Position numbers and translations under genes: made by a program. The notes beneath the pieces are model-generated. The model was not told the origin of the DNA. It searched no databases and worked only from the letters and a program-made list of their open reading frames with translations. From Bathymodiolus brooksi (Eukaryota; Mollusca; Bivalvia; Mytilida; Modiolidae): a DNA stretch of 64,000 nucleotides. The DNA is taken from assembly GCA_963680875.1 (NCBI GenBank), contig OY804589.1:15172028-15236027 (forward strand). The letters are read 5' to 3'. Below, one piece after another: positions 12,745 through 24,377 of the stretch (positions within the stretch are counted from its first letter, which is position 1; every line of letters starts with the position of its first letter).

Positions 12745-13054
12745 ACATGTAGTTTGGTTATTTCTGATTTGAACAAAGCGGAACATATAATATGTCTCTG
12801 TGTAAAGAAAACATTTTTTGTTTATTTTAATCACGTCTTTCGAACTGGCGGACCCTTCTGATTAATCTCAGAATAGTCATAAAAAATATGGTTGTTGTTT
12901 TTATAAGGAAAAATTGCATACGAATGGTTTTTGTCTATTTTGCTTTTTGGGGTTTGCAAGAAGAATTTTCTACCCTGCCCTGTTCACCCTGCTTTACTTC
13001 ATAATTTTGGTTGTTGCTATATCATTCTGATGAGGCCAGGGGTTTCACTATTTT

Positions 13055-13390
13055 TTTAGGCTGGAGGTACTTTCTAGAATGTAGGTGGTACCAAACAATT
13101 TCGGCGAGGGGTCTGGGGGCCGCTTAAGGCCCCCAGTGGGTCCAGGGCAAAGCCCTGGCAGGGGGAACAGGGGGGGGCAAAGCCCCCCGGAAGCTCCTAG
13201 ATTGTAGAGATTTTGAGACTTAAATTTTGACCTGAAAAAAAAGACATACTGCAATATTTGCTTCAATTTTGTGTATAATAAATAAATTTGAAATTAAGAT
13301 ATAGCATAATCATAATTGATTTAAGTCTCAAAAACCCTAACATCCAGGAGCTTCCAGGGGCTTTGCCCCCTGGTCCCCCACCAGGTTCAT
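13055..13390. repeat. GC-rich foldback repeat
   Basis: 13185-13235 (GGGGCAAAGCCCCCCGGAAG through GAGACTTAAAT) is inverted at 13320-13385. The left part also carries small nested palindromes (GGCCGCTTAAGGCC, CAGGGCAAAGCCCTG). It is sharply GC-rich against an AT-rich background. I recall GGCAAAGCC-type repeats from other invertebrate genomes. Confidence 0.7.
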
Positions 13391-13399
13391 TTCTAGACT

Positions 13400-14034
13400 A
13401 ATAGTAATGCTGATATTTCACGTGTTAACTTACTTAACACTGAAAATTTCCTGCGCTCGTTCACACAAATCACAACAGATATCAGGAAAAAGAACGGGTA
13501 TGCGGCAATGCCAATGCCGAACAGCATGATTTGACACGTTTTCATAGAATCTTCACCTTTGTTAAGCTTTTTGCTCTGCATAAAATAGTCAGTGATTGCT
13601 TTTTTTTCGTTTAGACATTTTATCGTTTTTCATCAATGATAATACGCCGCTTGAATAGACACTGTTAAATCGTCGTAGTTTAAAGTGCTTTTACGATATA
13701 TCCAATCTGATCTCCAATACTCTACTGGAGGTGAAGAAAGTTCAGATACAGATTCCGACGAAGACACTCCCATAAATACTAGATCACGATTTCGAGTCCC
13801 ACTGACCGACCTTCATGATATTGTATTAACTAGAATTTTGCACATGATTTTTTTTGTTTTTATTTTTTCTGCCGGTACCAGACGCTACCGTAGCCGGGTA
13901 AAAGTACCGGGTACCGGCTCTTAATGAAAGCACTGTGAGGCACAAAAAAATTCAAGATAAAAATGAACAATTCAATATAACTTACGATCAATGTTAATCT
14001 TAAGATTATTTTGTGAAAATAGCCCTAGAATCAT
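13400..14034. other. No supported gene; GGTACC-rich hairpin
   Basis: A 79-codon frame (13685-13924, +) has an acidic run, SSDTDSDEDTP, but no recognised domain and no splice context. An imperfect hairpin, GCCGGTACC against GGGTACCGGC, lies at about 13872-13919 inside it. It could be a fragment of a transposon protein; I do not call it. Confidence 0.35.
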
Positions 14035-14044
14035 TGATGCATTA

Positions 14045-14156
14045 GGCGCGGATCCAGCAGTTTTGAAAACAGGTTCCATGCTCTTGTTTGCCAATTTTTA
14101 CCCAATTTATACACAAATTTTACTTAATTGTCGAACACCCCCTTGATCCGCCAGTG
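14045..14156. mobile_element. Short hAT-like MITE, 112 bp
   Basis: Ends GGCGCGGATCCAGCAG and CTTGATCCGCCAGTG are imperfect inverted repeats. TGCATTA flanks both sides (14038-14044 and 14157-14163). Confidence 0.7.
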
Positions 14157-14163
14157 TGCATTA

Positions 14164-15960
14164 ATATGCACCCATTACTAATGTATACTTGATCAGGGTC
14201 GTGTATTTTGATCACCTATTAGAACCTTTAAAATGTGTATTGCATCTCCTATTCTAGTCACGGGTAGCGTTAACGGGTCACAAAATGTGTATTGCGTTTC
14301 TGATTATTGCCAAAGATTGTGACACATGTATTCAAGTATTCGGTCAGAGTCCCGTCGACCGGATGTAAAATGACACTTGTATATTCTGCCTGGCGACTTC
14401 CTGTGTGGACCTAAACTCATTGCGCAATATTAGGTACTCTGCTGAGTGAACCGGTGTGAATGTACCTGTCGTTTTCAGAATGAAAATAAAAATAAGTAAA
14501 TCCCACCTTTCACTTCTTATTTCAGGAATTATTTGCCTTAATTTATTGAAGAATAAAATATTTAAAATTAAAATATGGTCTCTCGCTTCTGAAAATACAT
14601 GAAAAATATAAGAAATATATTTTCTGCATAATATTTTACGTTTCACTCATCAAAAATGACAAACAAAAAAAGGAAAAGAAATTAACATTTTTAAATCACT
14701 TGCTCGCTCCAACGTTTTTAGCACAAAATCCGAAGAACAAGAAATAAATTTGGTGTGGCCTAATCTCTGTATATTTTGACTGCTCTTCATCTGTTTATAC
14801 CGCTCATGATCATGATCTCTTCCGAACTTTGTCTGAATGAATATCAGTGGATATCAAAATTATAGGTCAAGTTTGCTTACAGGGTTCCGAGCTGAAACAA
14901 ATCATATATTTAGGTTTTGTGCCTTCTGGGGGTCACTGAGCAAAGAGGTTTTTTTTCTTTAAACACTAACTTTGTAAACTCAGTTGCCACCCAATCTCCT
15001 AACCTTTAATTTTTAGTTCTTTAATTAAAATTAAAACATCTTTTATGAACATCGATCGTTAAAATTGTGAATACTTATAAATTATGATGAGACAGCTATA
15101 TATACAAATGTAGTTAGGCCAATTTGGTGCCTCTAATAATGAAAACTTATAATTTCAATGTTGGTGTATACTTTTATATCATCTAAAACATAATTACAAT
15201 TATAATTGTTCCTGTTATTTCAACATTATATTTATTCTAATGTTTTAAAAATATTTTATCTTTAATAAATAATAAACGATCTACCAACTCGTCTTGGAAA
15301 GCAAATAGTGTGGTACACAGTGTATTCAAATTCCCATTTTATTAATCTGATCAATACACAAGTTACGCGTTGCCAAAATTATCCATTATATTTTTCAGCA
15401 CATTAGCAGTAAAACAAAATGAACATAATTGTAAAAGGGATCCTACATATAGTGAATATAGGTGACTGTTGTAAAACACTTTCCGTTGTAAATATAAAGG
15501 AAATGAAACATTTTGTTCATTTAAAATAGTTGTTTGTCAAAAAGGTACGTAGCTGTTCACTTCAGTATTTAATTTTCCAGTGGTTATTAGATTTAAATTA
15601 CAGTCCTCTGAGCGCTTTAAATGAAGCGAATTTAACATCAGCGACCCAGACTTTAAATTTCAATCCCACAATGCAATTATCGGGTTAAAACGTCTCAACC
15701 CATGAAAAAATTAGAAATTAAAATTACAAATTTGCGATTTGCTCTGTTATTTGTGGAAATATGTCGATAAAACTTTGTGAATATGTATTTTATATCACCA
15801 GGAACATATTTAGCTAACATGTAAAAAAAGCACAATGGTAGGACTACATGTAATTAGCCACTCAACATCATTTATCGGTCATTCCATAAACATGTTGTGC
15901 ATGATAAATTTGATGTCAACATTATATTATTGGTTGATTGTCATCAAATTCATTTTCTTC
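14164..15960. other. No feature recognised
   Basis: AATGTGTATTGC is repeated at about 14232 and 14284. A 100-codon minus-strand frame (14344-14646) shows no domain. The rest is AT-rich noncoding sequence. Confidence 0.4.
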
Positions 15961-16215
15961 AGGGGGCTGTCGTATGGTAGTTGATTAACAACTACATTGT
16001 ACCTGTGCAATCAGTACTTATCACCACTAAAGTTGTGAGTTCAAACCCTATTCATGGCAAGATGTACTCGATACAACATTATGTGATAAAGTTTGTCAGT
16101 GACTTGTAGCATGTTGGTGGTTTTCTCTAGGTACTCCGGTTTCCTCCACCAATAAAACTGACCACCACGAAATAGCTGAAATATCATTGAAAGTGGCATT
16201 AAACACCATAAACCA
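15961..16215 (+). repeat. SINE-1 copy
   Basis: tRNA-like head with an internal B-box-like GAGTTCAAACCC, then the conserved body (ATACAACATTATGTGATAAA, GGTTTCCTCCACCAATAAAA) and tail (GAAAGTGGCATTAAACACC). This copy defines SINE-1 as used below. Confidence 0.85.
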
Positions 16216-16429
16216 AATTATTTTCGTCAGTGGATAAACAATTGCTGGATGGCTAGCGGGTCAGCAGGAGATCAATTGCAAATGTTGCTCAGACCCCAGG
16301 CAAACAGGTCTATATATTAGCATGTCTGACTACTTTGTATACTCAATCACTAGATAAATGGTCCAGGTTTTATATTCTTCCTTGACAACTTGAATGAATC
16401 AACACATACATCCACTTGTCTTTCTCTTA

Positions 16430-16837
16430 GGCCAAAAAAAAAATATGTGTGTTTCCGATCGACTGACCGACCCTAAAATTTTACCCCAGACCCTTACATT
16501 TTTTATGCCAAAAAAAAAATAGATCGGCAAAATCCGGAAATTTGTCTCCGTTTCCGTGTTTGTTTCCGAATTCAACAATAGACGCTTGACTGTTGCGATA
16601 TTGACGGAATTTTCTTCATTTCCTTGTACATTTGATCGATGTTTGGAACCAAAAACATTGTACTGCATGTCAAATAATTAATAAGCTGTAGTAAGAAAGA
16701 AAGAAACAAGTTTGTGTGATTTTAGAGGAAGGAGCATACTTGTAGGTTTAAAAAAAAAAAAAAATCCCGACCTACCGGGTACCAACCCTAATTTTGAAGA
16801 CCATGCAATCGGAAACACACATATATTTTTTTTGACC
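16430..16837. mobile_element. PIF/Harbinger-like MITE (GGCCAAAA family)
   Basis: The ends, GGCCAAAAAAAAAATATGTG and its inverse ending TTTTTGACC, are flanked by TTA on both sides (16427-16429 and 16838-16840). Internal CGACCGACCCTA-type words are shared with copies at 23914, 49702 and 53752. A 3-bp TWA target plus GGCC ends suggests Harbinger ancestry (inference). Confidence 0.75.
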
Positions 16838-16884
16838 TTACAGAGATTTAACATGTGGTTGTCATCTTTGTTTCTACTGGGACA

Positions 16885-17031
16885 CTAACTTGTAAACATA
16901 GCTTTGTCCGGAGCACCTGAGTTAACCCCTGGTTTTTAGTGGGTGTTCGTGTTACTCGATCTTTAGTTTTATGTGTATGTTTTGTAGATCGTTGTTTGTC
17001 CTTTGGTCCTTTTTCTTTCAGCCATTGTGTT
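16885..17031 (+). mobile_element. Dispersed retroelement 3' region, left flank of 45-bp array
   Basis: Matches 5811-5960 and 7460-7570 (GGAGCACCTGAGTTAACCCC, CGATCTTTAGTTTTATGTG). It continues directly into the 45-bp units, and the same element resumes after them (TATCTTCAAACTCTTC). Confidence 0.75.
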
Positions 17032-17886
17032 GTCTGTCCTTCTATTTATAGATTCTGATTACCCGTATGGTATCTTGTCTGTTCTTCTATTTATAGATTC
17101 TGATTACCCGTATGGTATCTTGTCTGTCCTTCTATTTATAGATTCTGATTACCCGTATGGTATCTTGTCTGTCCTTCTATTTATAGATTCTGATTACCCG
17201 TATGGTATCTTGTCTGTCCTTCTATTTATAGATTCTGATTACCCATATGGTATCTTGTCTGTCCTTCTATTTATAGATTCTGATTACCCGTATGGTATCT
17301 TGTCTGTCCTTCTATTTATAGATTCTGATTACCCGTATGGTATCTTGTCTGTCCTTCTATTTATAGATTCTGATTACCCGTATGGTATCTTGTCTATCCT
17401 TCTATTTATAGATTCTGATTACCCGTATGGTATCTTGTCTGTCCTTCTACTTATAGATTCTGATTACCCGTATGGTATCTTGTCTGTCCTTCTATTTATA
17501 GATTCTGATTACCCGTATGGTATCTTGTCTGTCCTTCTATTTATAGATTCTGATTACCCGTATGGTATCTTGTCTGTCCTTCTATTTATAGATTCTGATT
17601 ACCCGTATGGTATCTTGTCTGTCCTTCTATTTATAGATTCTGATTACCCGTATGGTATCTAGTCTGTCCTTCTATTTATAGATTCTGATTACCTGTATGG
17701 TATCTTGTCTGTCCTTCTATTTATAGATTCTGATTACCAGTATGGTATCTTGTCTGTCCTTCTACTTATAGATTCTGATTACCCGTATGGTATCTTGTCT
17801 GTCCTTCTATTTATAGATTCTGATTACCCGTATGGTATCTTGTCTGTCCTTCTATTTATAGATTCTGTTTACCCGTATGGTATCTT
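17032..17886 (+). repeat. 45-bp minisatellite, 19 units
   Basis: Exactly 855 bp, or 19 times 45, with the unit starting GTCTGTCCTTCTATTTATAG. Units are almost identical. Because 45 is a multiple of three, the array reads as an open frame of about 219 codons repeating a 15-residue peptide; this is an arithmetic effect, and the frame has one stop near 17661. The unit is a normal single-copy segment of the flanking dispersed element. Confidence 0.95.
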
Positions 17887-18058
17887 CAAACTCTTCTTAC
17901 CGGTCTCTATCCTTTTTTTTCTCCAAGCTGCATGAAACTGCATGATCACATTGGCTTTAAATTTTAAAAAATGGCTGTTGTTGCCATGTAAACTTGAAAA
18001 TTCTTAACTTTCCATGTCAGTGCTTAAAAAACTAAATATAAAGTGAACCATGCTCAAA

Positions 18059-18242
18059 CCGCATCAGTGGTGTAGCCACTAGTGGTTATCATGCTTGTCT
18101 CGAGTGTGGTAGATCATGGGTTTGAACTCTGATCAGGTCAAACCAAAGACTATAAAATTGGTTTTTGTTGCTTCTCCGCTAAGCATTCAGTATTAAGGAG
18201 AAAGAGCAAAGACTGGTTGGCTCGGAATCAGAATAATGTGTC
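18059..18242 (+). repeat. SINE-2 copy
   Basis: tRNA-like head with an A-box-like segment (GTGGTTATCATGCTTGTCTC) and a B-box-like GGTTTGAACTC, then a body with TTGCTTCTCCGCTAAGC and AGAGCAAAGACTGGTTGGCT. It joins a reversed SINE-1 fragment on its right. Confidence 0.8.
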
Positions 18243-18259
18243 CCAGTGTGTGGAGGAAA

Positions 18260-18435
18260 GTTCGGAAACCGGAGAAAACCACCGACCTGTCGCAAGTGAC
18301 TGACAAATTTTATCACATAATGTTGTATCGAGTACACCTCGCCATGAACGGGGTTCGACATCGCAACATTAGTGGTGATAGGCACTGATTGCACAGGTAG
18401 CTGTAAATCCAACTACCATATGATCATAAAGGCCC
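18260..18435 (-). repeat. SINE-1 copy, truncated
   Basis: Minus-strand SINE-1 body and head (ATAATGTTGTATCGAGTACA, GGTGATAGGCACTGATTGC). The tail is missing at the junction with SINE-2. Confidence 0.85.
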
Positions 18436-18724
18436 CTGTTGGTTTTGGAGACTTCTATAATTGATTGATTGTAATCAGTATTTTTTTCAACATGTTAAAA
18501 TAAAAAATGGAACATGCCACATCAGGTCAAATAGCATGTTTATGGAGATTTCACACACCTTTAAAATTTATATTGACCTAATCTTTGCTTCTTTGGAAAA
18601 TTTTATTTTTAAGGTGACTGACCGGTCTATGAACTGCCATACATGCATGTATTAATACCTTCAATGCCATGTACCGGTTCTGTTTGTTAAATATCATATG
18701 CATAACAAGAACATGTAAATAATA

Positions 18725-18860
18725 ATTCAGGCCAACACAAAAATATCTGTGTTTCTGCTAAACCCACTAACCCTAAATTTTAGTGCCTACATTGTACCTT
18801 GAAGTTTTTGTTGCCATGTTTTGGACAATCACTGTTCAATTCAGATTCGTAGGTAAAAAT
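18725..18860 (+). repeat. Fragment related to the 88-bp repeat and GGCC MITEs
   Basis: GGCCAACACAAAAATATCTG followed by CTAACCCTAAATTTTAG and TTTTGGACAATCACTGTT resembles 22095-22385. Confidence 0.55.
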
Positions 18861-18994
18861 ATAAAAAAATAAGACATTTTACCTACATGTACCTATAGCT
18901 ACTTATGTACAGTCAAATCTGACTATTTTTTTTGTATTGTTGTTTTTGTTTTTGTATCTGGGTCGTACCTAGTTTCAAGAAAGTTGAAACGATT

Positions 18995-19205
18995 CAAACT
19001 GTATCAGTAATTTAATGGTTAGCGTGCTTGTCTTTGAGTGTAGTAGTTCGTGGATTCGAGCTCCAGTCGCATTAAACGAAAGACTGTAAAATAGTTATTT
19101 GTTGTTTCTCCGCTAAGATCGCAGCATTAAAGAGAAAGAACAAAGACTGGTTGGCTCAGAATCAGGATAGCATGTCGGAATGGAGTGACATGTCTATCCA
19201 CAGAC
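18995..19205 (+). repeat. SINE-2 copy
   Basis: A-box-like TAATGGTTAGCGTGCTTGTC and B-box-like GGATTCGAGCTCC, then the SINE-2 body (AAAGACTGGTTGGCTCAGAA). Confidence 0.85.
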
Positions 19206-20044
19206 AGACTGTTCTTTCAGTATACTACTTACTAGCACAAATAAAAATCCAACTCTGCATGTTGATCTAGTACTAAGCAGACATCGTTATTATCTCATTG
19301 AATGTCACTTAACTGGAAAATTGTTCAATTAGCAGAAAACAACACTCACTGACTCACTCGCTCACTGAAACGGTCAGAAATGAAAAATACTTAAGGCATT
19401 GCGTCAAACTTAAGTGTATCTGAAAGATGAAATTTTGTGCAACTTCAATTCCTCAATGGCTAATCCTTCATTTGATTCGTTTTGAATGGACCTGTGTCAA
19501 GATATAGGCCTAACTTGGGACTTTTTGTTCATTTTTTATACTGAAAGTGTAACCTGGGTTAAATTTGGTCGGATCGTCTACTCGGATGTCCTCTGCATTC
19601 TTCTTAATGTCAAATGGAGACGAAACGTTGCCAGACGATGTAAGACAACCTTGTTATACATGTATTTAACTCACAAACCTCAGACATGCTTAGACATAAA
19701 TAGAGAGTAGTTGTTGAAAATGTCTAAACCTAACCTCATGGGGATCAGCTTTTGTGTTTGCTATATAACCGGTACAGGTTAAATTAACACAGATCTTCTG
19801 CATTGGGACTTTATAATTTAAAGTTCGGTTTATTTAGGATTCTGTTTTGTTCAGGGTTCGGTTTATTCAGGATTCACTGTATTTCCTTTTTAATGCAAAA
19901 TCATAAAAATTGGACATGAATGTATAAAAAATAAGTGCCATAATAACCAGATAAAGCATTACAGACTCAGGTGGGCCTCTAATTTGTTTTAAAGAACTTC
20001 CTCGTAATTATCATTTTTGATGTGTATATATGTACATATATAGT
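19206..20044. other. No gene; part of a dispersed repeat
   Basis: 19745-19885 (CAGGTTAAATTAACACAGAT, GGGACTTTAT) resembles 40865-41010. Nothing else recognised. Confidence 0.45.
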
Positions 20045-20290
20045 GGGGGCTGTGGTGATCGTATGGTAGTATGTGGAATCTGTGCCTATCATCACTGTCG
20101 GGAGTTCAAACCCTGTTGTGGCAGGGTGTACTCGATACAACATTATGTGATCAAGTTTGTCAACTGGTGACTTGCGGTAGGTCGGTGGTTTTCTCTGGGT
20201 ACTCGGTTTCCTCCACCAATAAAACTGACTGCCAAGATATACCTGAAATATTTTTGAAAGTAACATTAAATTCCATAAACCTAATCCCAA
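20045..20290 (+). repeat. SINE-1 copy
   Basis: Complete-looking copy with head, GGGAGTTCAAACCCTG, body and tail (TGAAATATTTTTGAAAGTAA). Confidence 0.85.
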
Positions 20291-20394
20291 ACCCACATAA
20301 TATAATTACGTCATGAGCAGATATTCTCAAATTCATCTCTTACAATTTTATTTTCATTCATATTTAACATTTTGTTATCAGGTGCTAAAAATGC

Positions 20395-20445
20395 TTTGCT
20401 GCGTCCCCAATCAGTAAGCAGCGTTGAGGAGTAAGTACAAAGACT
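20395..20445 (+). repeat. SINE-2 tail fragment
   Basis: CAGTAAGCAGCGTTGAGGAG followed by ACAAAGACTGGTTAGAC matches the 3' part of SINE-2. Confidence 0.5.
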
Positions 20446-20759
20446 GGTTAGACAAATCCTTACAATTTTAGTTTCATTCATATTTTAACAATTTTTTATA
20501 AGATATTAAATATAATTTTTCTTTAGATATTTTGAGGATGTGATGTTAAGTTTTGTTTAGGTGACATAAACTATAGTATAAATGTATTAGTGGTTTGTCC
20601 TTGATCAGGTTGTAAGCATGAATGTATGTAAAACTAATGTCATTTAAATCAAACGGTAATTGCTGTTGTGGCGTAAATCTTGTGTATGATACATAGAAAT
20701 GTAGGTAAATAGATTGAAAAGAAGGATCTGATCTCTGACCTTGCTCATTTCAGTGCTGT

Positions 20760-21160
20760 TATATTGCCTTTTATAGAGGCGAATCCATACTTTTCAAAAT
20801 GGCAGGACCATCTACATTTTTGGATCTAAAAGAATGGCTTGAGTCTGCCAAAAACATTTTGACAAACTAACCCGAACAACATTTTACAAGAATTTTGTCT
20901 TTGATTATACAAATTTTATGCAATTTTTACTAGCCCGAACCAATTTTTACTAGAGTAGACTGGGGCTTAGGGCTAGTGGTTCCCATGAATAATGAAAAAA
21001 TTCCAGATAAGGAGGACCCAAACCAAAATTGTGCCTAAAAAAGCTTACAAGTACAAATGTCTATGTTTTACAGGTTTAGACACTAAATTTTCACCATACT
21101 AGCCCACACAGCTAGTAAGAAAAAATATTTACTAGCCCTGAGTCATCGGGATCTATACTT
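20760..21160. repeat. Decayed 'CCCGAA / TTTTACTAGCCC' repeat
   Basis: CTAACCCGAACAACA and CAATTTTTACTAG words recur in different order within the segment. They resemble 25515-25650 and 51040-51365. Possibly remnants of one hAT-type element; uncertain. Confidence 0.4.
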
Positions 21161-21379
21161 GATATCAATTTTACCCAAAAGGCTTAATTTTAGTCTACAA
21201 GGTTTTAAATATCGAGGTAATTAAAAGGGACCTCTAATTGTAAATGTTTGACTTTTAAATTTTGTATATGATTTTTTTTCTTTGACAGTTAGATATTAAC
21301 ATTTAAATTCATTTATCAAATATAAAGACATTAAAGTGTTAAAAAGATGTTTTAAACATATATGTAGATCATTTATTAA

Positions 21380-21590
21380 AGGGGCCATTGTGGTCGTAAT
21401 CGTATGGTAGTTGGATTTACAACTACTTGTGCAATCAGTGCCTATCACCACTAACGTTGTGAGTTCGAACCCCATTCATGGTTTTCTCCTGGTACTACGA
21501 TTACCTCCACCAATAAAACTGACCGCTACAATATAAATGAAATATTATTGAAAGTGATGTTAAACACCATAAATCTAATAATGGAATGTA
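21380..21590 (+). repeat. SINE-1 copy with internal deletion
   Basis: Intact head (GTGGTCGTAATCGTATGGTA, GTGAGTTCGAACCCC) jumps from TTCATGG to TTTTCTCC, losing about 60 bp of body, then continues to the usual tail. Confidence 0.85.
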
Positions 21591-22083
21591 TGTACATGTA
21601 TATAGAAATGAATAGAGTTTTATTATAGCAAAAAGAGCTATGATACAAGTTATATTTTATTATTCAAATTCAAATCTGTTAAAAAAAATTGTTAAGAAAA
21701 TCTTATAAAAATATTTGGATTCCCCCAATAATTGTTTTACACATATACTTGTATCAGATCGATTAAATCATCAAAAAATGTCTACCGGTATTTAAAATTT
21801 TTTCTCTATAATATTTTTATATTCTCATAATTATGACCTAGTATCTTTTTTTACCAAATCAGACTGAATTAATTATACAATGTAAACAATCTTCCTCAAT
21901 ATAATTTGTGATATCAAAATGAGGTGGTACCATGTACTTTTACCAATTTAAATTGGTAATTAATACCTCTTAATTTCAAAGAGCATTGTATAAAATTAAA
22001 CTATTCATAAAAAATGTTCAAATTTTAATAAAAAAGTACATGAGCTGCCACACTTGAAAAAATATTGAAAGCCCTGCATTAAA

Positions 22084-22355
22084 TTCCACTAGTAAGGCCA
22101 TAGCAAACATATCTGTGCTTCTGTTAACCCTATTGCTACTGACCCTAATTTTAATTGTCTACCCCAGAGTTTTCCACTAGTAAGGCCATAGCAAACATAT
22201 CTGTGTTTCTGTTAACCCTATTGCTACTGACCCTAATTTTAATTGTCTACCCCAGAGTTTTCCACTAGTAAGGCCATAGCAAACATATCTGTGTTTCTGT
22301 TAACCCTATTGCTACTGACCCTAATTTTAATTGTCTACCCCAGAGTTTTTATTGC
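22084..22355. repeat. 88-bp tandem repeat, about 3 units
   Basis: TTCCACTAGTAAGGCCATAG starts at 22084, 22172 and 22260. The unit resembles the left end of a GGCC-type MITE (compare 18729), so an element end appears to have been triplicated. Confidence 0.85.
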
Positions 22356-22455
22356 TATTTTTGGACAAGCACTGTTAAAAACTAGATCCCTGTATTGTAT
22401 AACCTACCAGTAGGTAAAAATTTCGAAAAATGTTTTACCAACCAACCTACATGTA

Positions 22456-22659
22456 CAGGGGCAGATCCAGGATTTCAAGTTAGGGGGGGGGGGGGGGGCG
22501 CACTTAAAAAAATTGGACCGAGCGGAGAGATGTGCGAAATTTTTTAGGGTATTTTGTGTGAAAAATCATGATTTTGCACCAAAAAATCTTATTTTTTCCA
22601 ATTTTAGGGGGGGGGGGCACATGCCGGGTGGACCCTCCCCCCTGGATCCACCCCTGGTG
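22456..22659. mobile_element. hAT-like MITE with TACATGTA duplication
   Basis: Ends CAGGGGCAGATCCAGG and CCTGGATCCACCCCTG are inverted. TACATGTA lies at 22448-22455 and 22660-22667, an 8-bp target duplication as expected for hAT. G runs lie inside both ends. Confidence 0.85.
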
Positions 22660-22779
22660 TACATGTACCCTATTGTTTTAGGGGAATTTTAACGAAAACA
22701 CATTTTTTTTAGCCTAATACTAGTATGGTAACAATACAGTTATAATTGTCTATGACAATGCACTAGAAGATCTCAATAA

Positions 22780-22895
22780 AATCAGACACAACCTTTCATG
22801 ACCTCGATATAATTTATTATTAGACATGACCTTTAATGACCTCAATAGAATCAGACATGACCTTTGATGACCTCAATAGAATCAGACATGACCTT
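22780..22895. repeat. ~31-bp short tandem repeat, 3-4 units
   Basis: GACCTCAATAGAATCAGACA followed by TGACCTTTGAT is repeated, with earlier units more diverged. Confidence 0.7.
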
Positions 22896-23084
22896 TTGGA
22901 TACATTAGTACATTGTTTCCATTATTAGTCTGCTATACATTTGTTGTACATATGCAGATGTATGTTTTTGCATGTAATTTCACCAAGCCAAAGGCCAAGC
23001 TGAGCTTTTACTATCAGGCAGTGTCCTTCATCTGTCATTTTCTACGGGTCATATAGGTGTTTTATGTTAATATACAATTTGTTC

Positions 23085-23150
23085 ACGCCACGATATAGCT
23101 GAAATAGTCAAATACTGCTAATGTTGGCGTTAACCACAAATCAATCATCT
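23085..23150 (+). repeat. SINE-1-like tail fragment
   Basis: CGCCACGATATAGCTGAAAT and GGCGTTAACCACAAATCAATC are the SINE tail only. Confidence 0.6.
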
Positions 23151-23910
23151 GTCATTAATTTTCCAGATTTAAAGATTTGGGCCAAATTAAACCAAACTTT
23201 TGAGGGATGACCTATGATCGTAGTCTCCCTTTCAGAAATATATCAATTAACTTCACCCTCCGTCCAAGATGGTGTTTATTAATTATTGAAAAGAGAAATT
23301 TGTTACAGAATTATAAAAATTTTCTGAAATTTGAATTGAAATGAACTGAAATTTAAAACTTATGAGTAATGAGTTAATTATCATATATTTTAAGTTTTTC
23401 TGTAATATTTGTAATTATGCTGATTATGTAAATTGAGCAAATTTTGTCCAAAAATGGTTTAAAAACCGTCTTGAAATCATTAGCCACATTAGACCAAACT
23501 TGACAGAGATAAATTCTAAGCATCCAATTTCCAAGTTGTGATAATTCAAGAACTTGTAATTTTGAAAATCAAGGTACTACATTGTCATTGTACATGCATG
23601 TAAGTCTCAAAACTTTAAACATTTAAAATTTGATTTTTCCAACTTTCAAAGTCCAATACTCCAAGTCATTGAATTTTACAACATCTAACCAGCAACCAGC
23701 CCAATTTCTATAGTCTAAGCACTGGGTCCAGATACCAGTTACTGTTATCCAGTTTGGCAAGTCTGAGGTATCTCAAACGTCGGTGTTATATATTGATTTG
23801 CTTCTGTTATTGTAGTGTACTTTCCTTTATTTATATTGTAAAAGTTGGCAAACAACACCAGTCTATCATTTTCAAGTATGGATTGTAGATTTAAATTAAA
23901 ATCAATGAAC
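23151..23910. other. No feature recognised upstream of the MITE
   Basis: AT-rich; contains no promoter motif I would defend. Confidence 0.35.
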
Positions 23911-23913
23911 TAA

Positions 23914-24303
23914 GGCCAAAAAAAAAAATATGTGTGTTTACGGTCACCCGACCCTAACCTTTTTTATCAGCAATTATTCCACTCTAATTTTTGCTAACGA
24001 CCCTATCAATTTTTACACAGAATTCGGATAACCATTTGTGTTGTTTAATCAGCAGCAATGTTTTATTTATTCAACCGCTAGTTTTTTGTCGAAATTGAGA
24101 GCAAAGAAGGTCATAAAACAAATGACGGCTTACCGGAAATTTCGAAAATGGAATACCGGAATCAGATTCCGGAACCGGGCACGACTATTTCCGGTTTTGC
24201 CGATAGTCTTAAAAAAAAAAAAAAAAAAAAAATTAATGCCGACCGACCGACCCTAGATTTTTTTGACATGTGACAGTAAACACACATATATTTTTTTTTG
24301 GCC
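23914..24303. mobile_element. PIF/Harbinger-like MITE just upstream of SLC4 exon 1
   Basis: Ends GGCC(A)n TATGTGTGTTTACGGTCA and inverse ending TTTTTTTTTGGCC, flanked by TAA (23911-23913 and 24304-24306). Its right end is 74 bp from the splice acceptor of the first coding exon. Confidence 0.8.
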
Positions 24304-24377
24304 TAATTAATAAATAAACACATGTGATAAATGTCTTTGATCTTTACTTATTCTACACCTGTCTTTTACTTTTGCAG

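Noticed and set aside
13685..13924. 79-codon acidic frame SSDTDSDEDTP
   Set aside because: Suggestive composition but no domain, no splice signals checked as convincing, and it overlaps a hairpin.
17003..17935. 219- and 76-codon frames with a 15-residue repeat resembling a membrane or silk-like protein
   Set aside because: Arithmetic effect of the 45-bp minisatellite inside a noncoding dispersed element; interrupted by a stop at about 17661.
19979..20316. Opposed frames of 105 and 81 codons
   Set aside because: Both are read through a SINE-1 copy.
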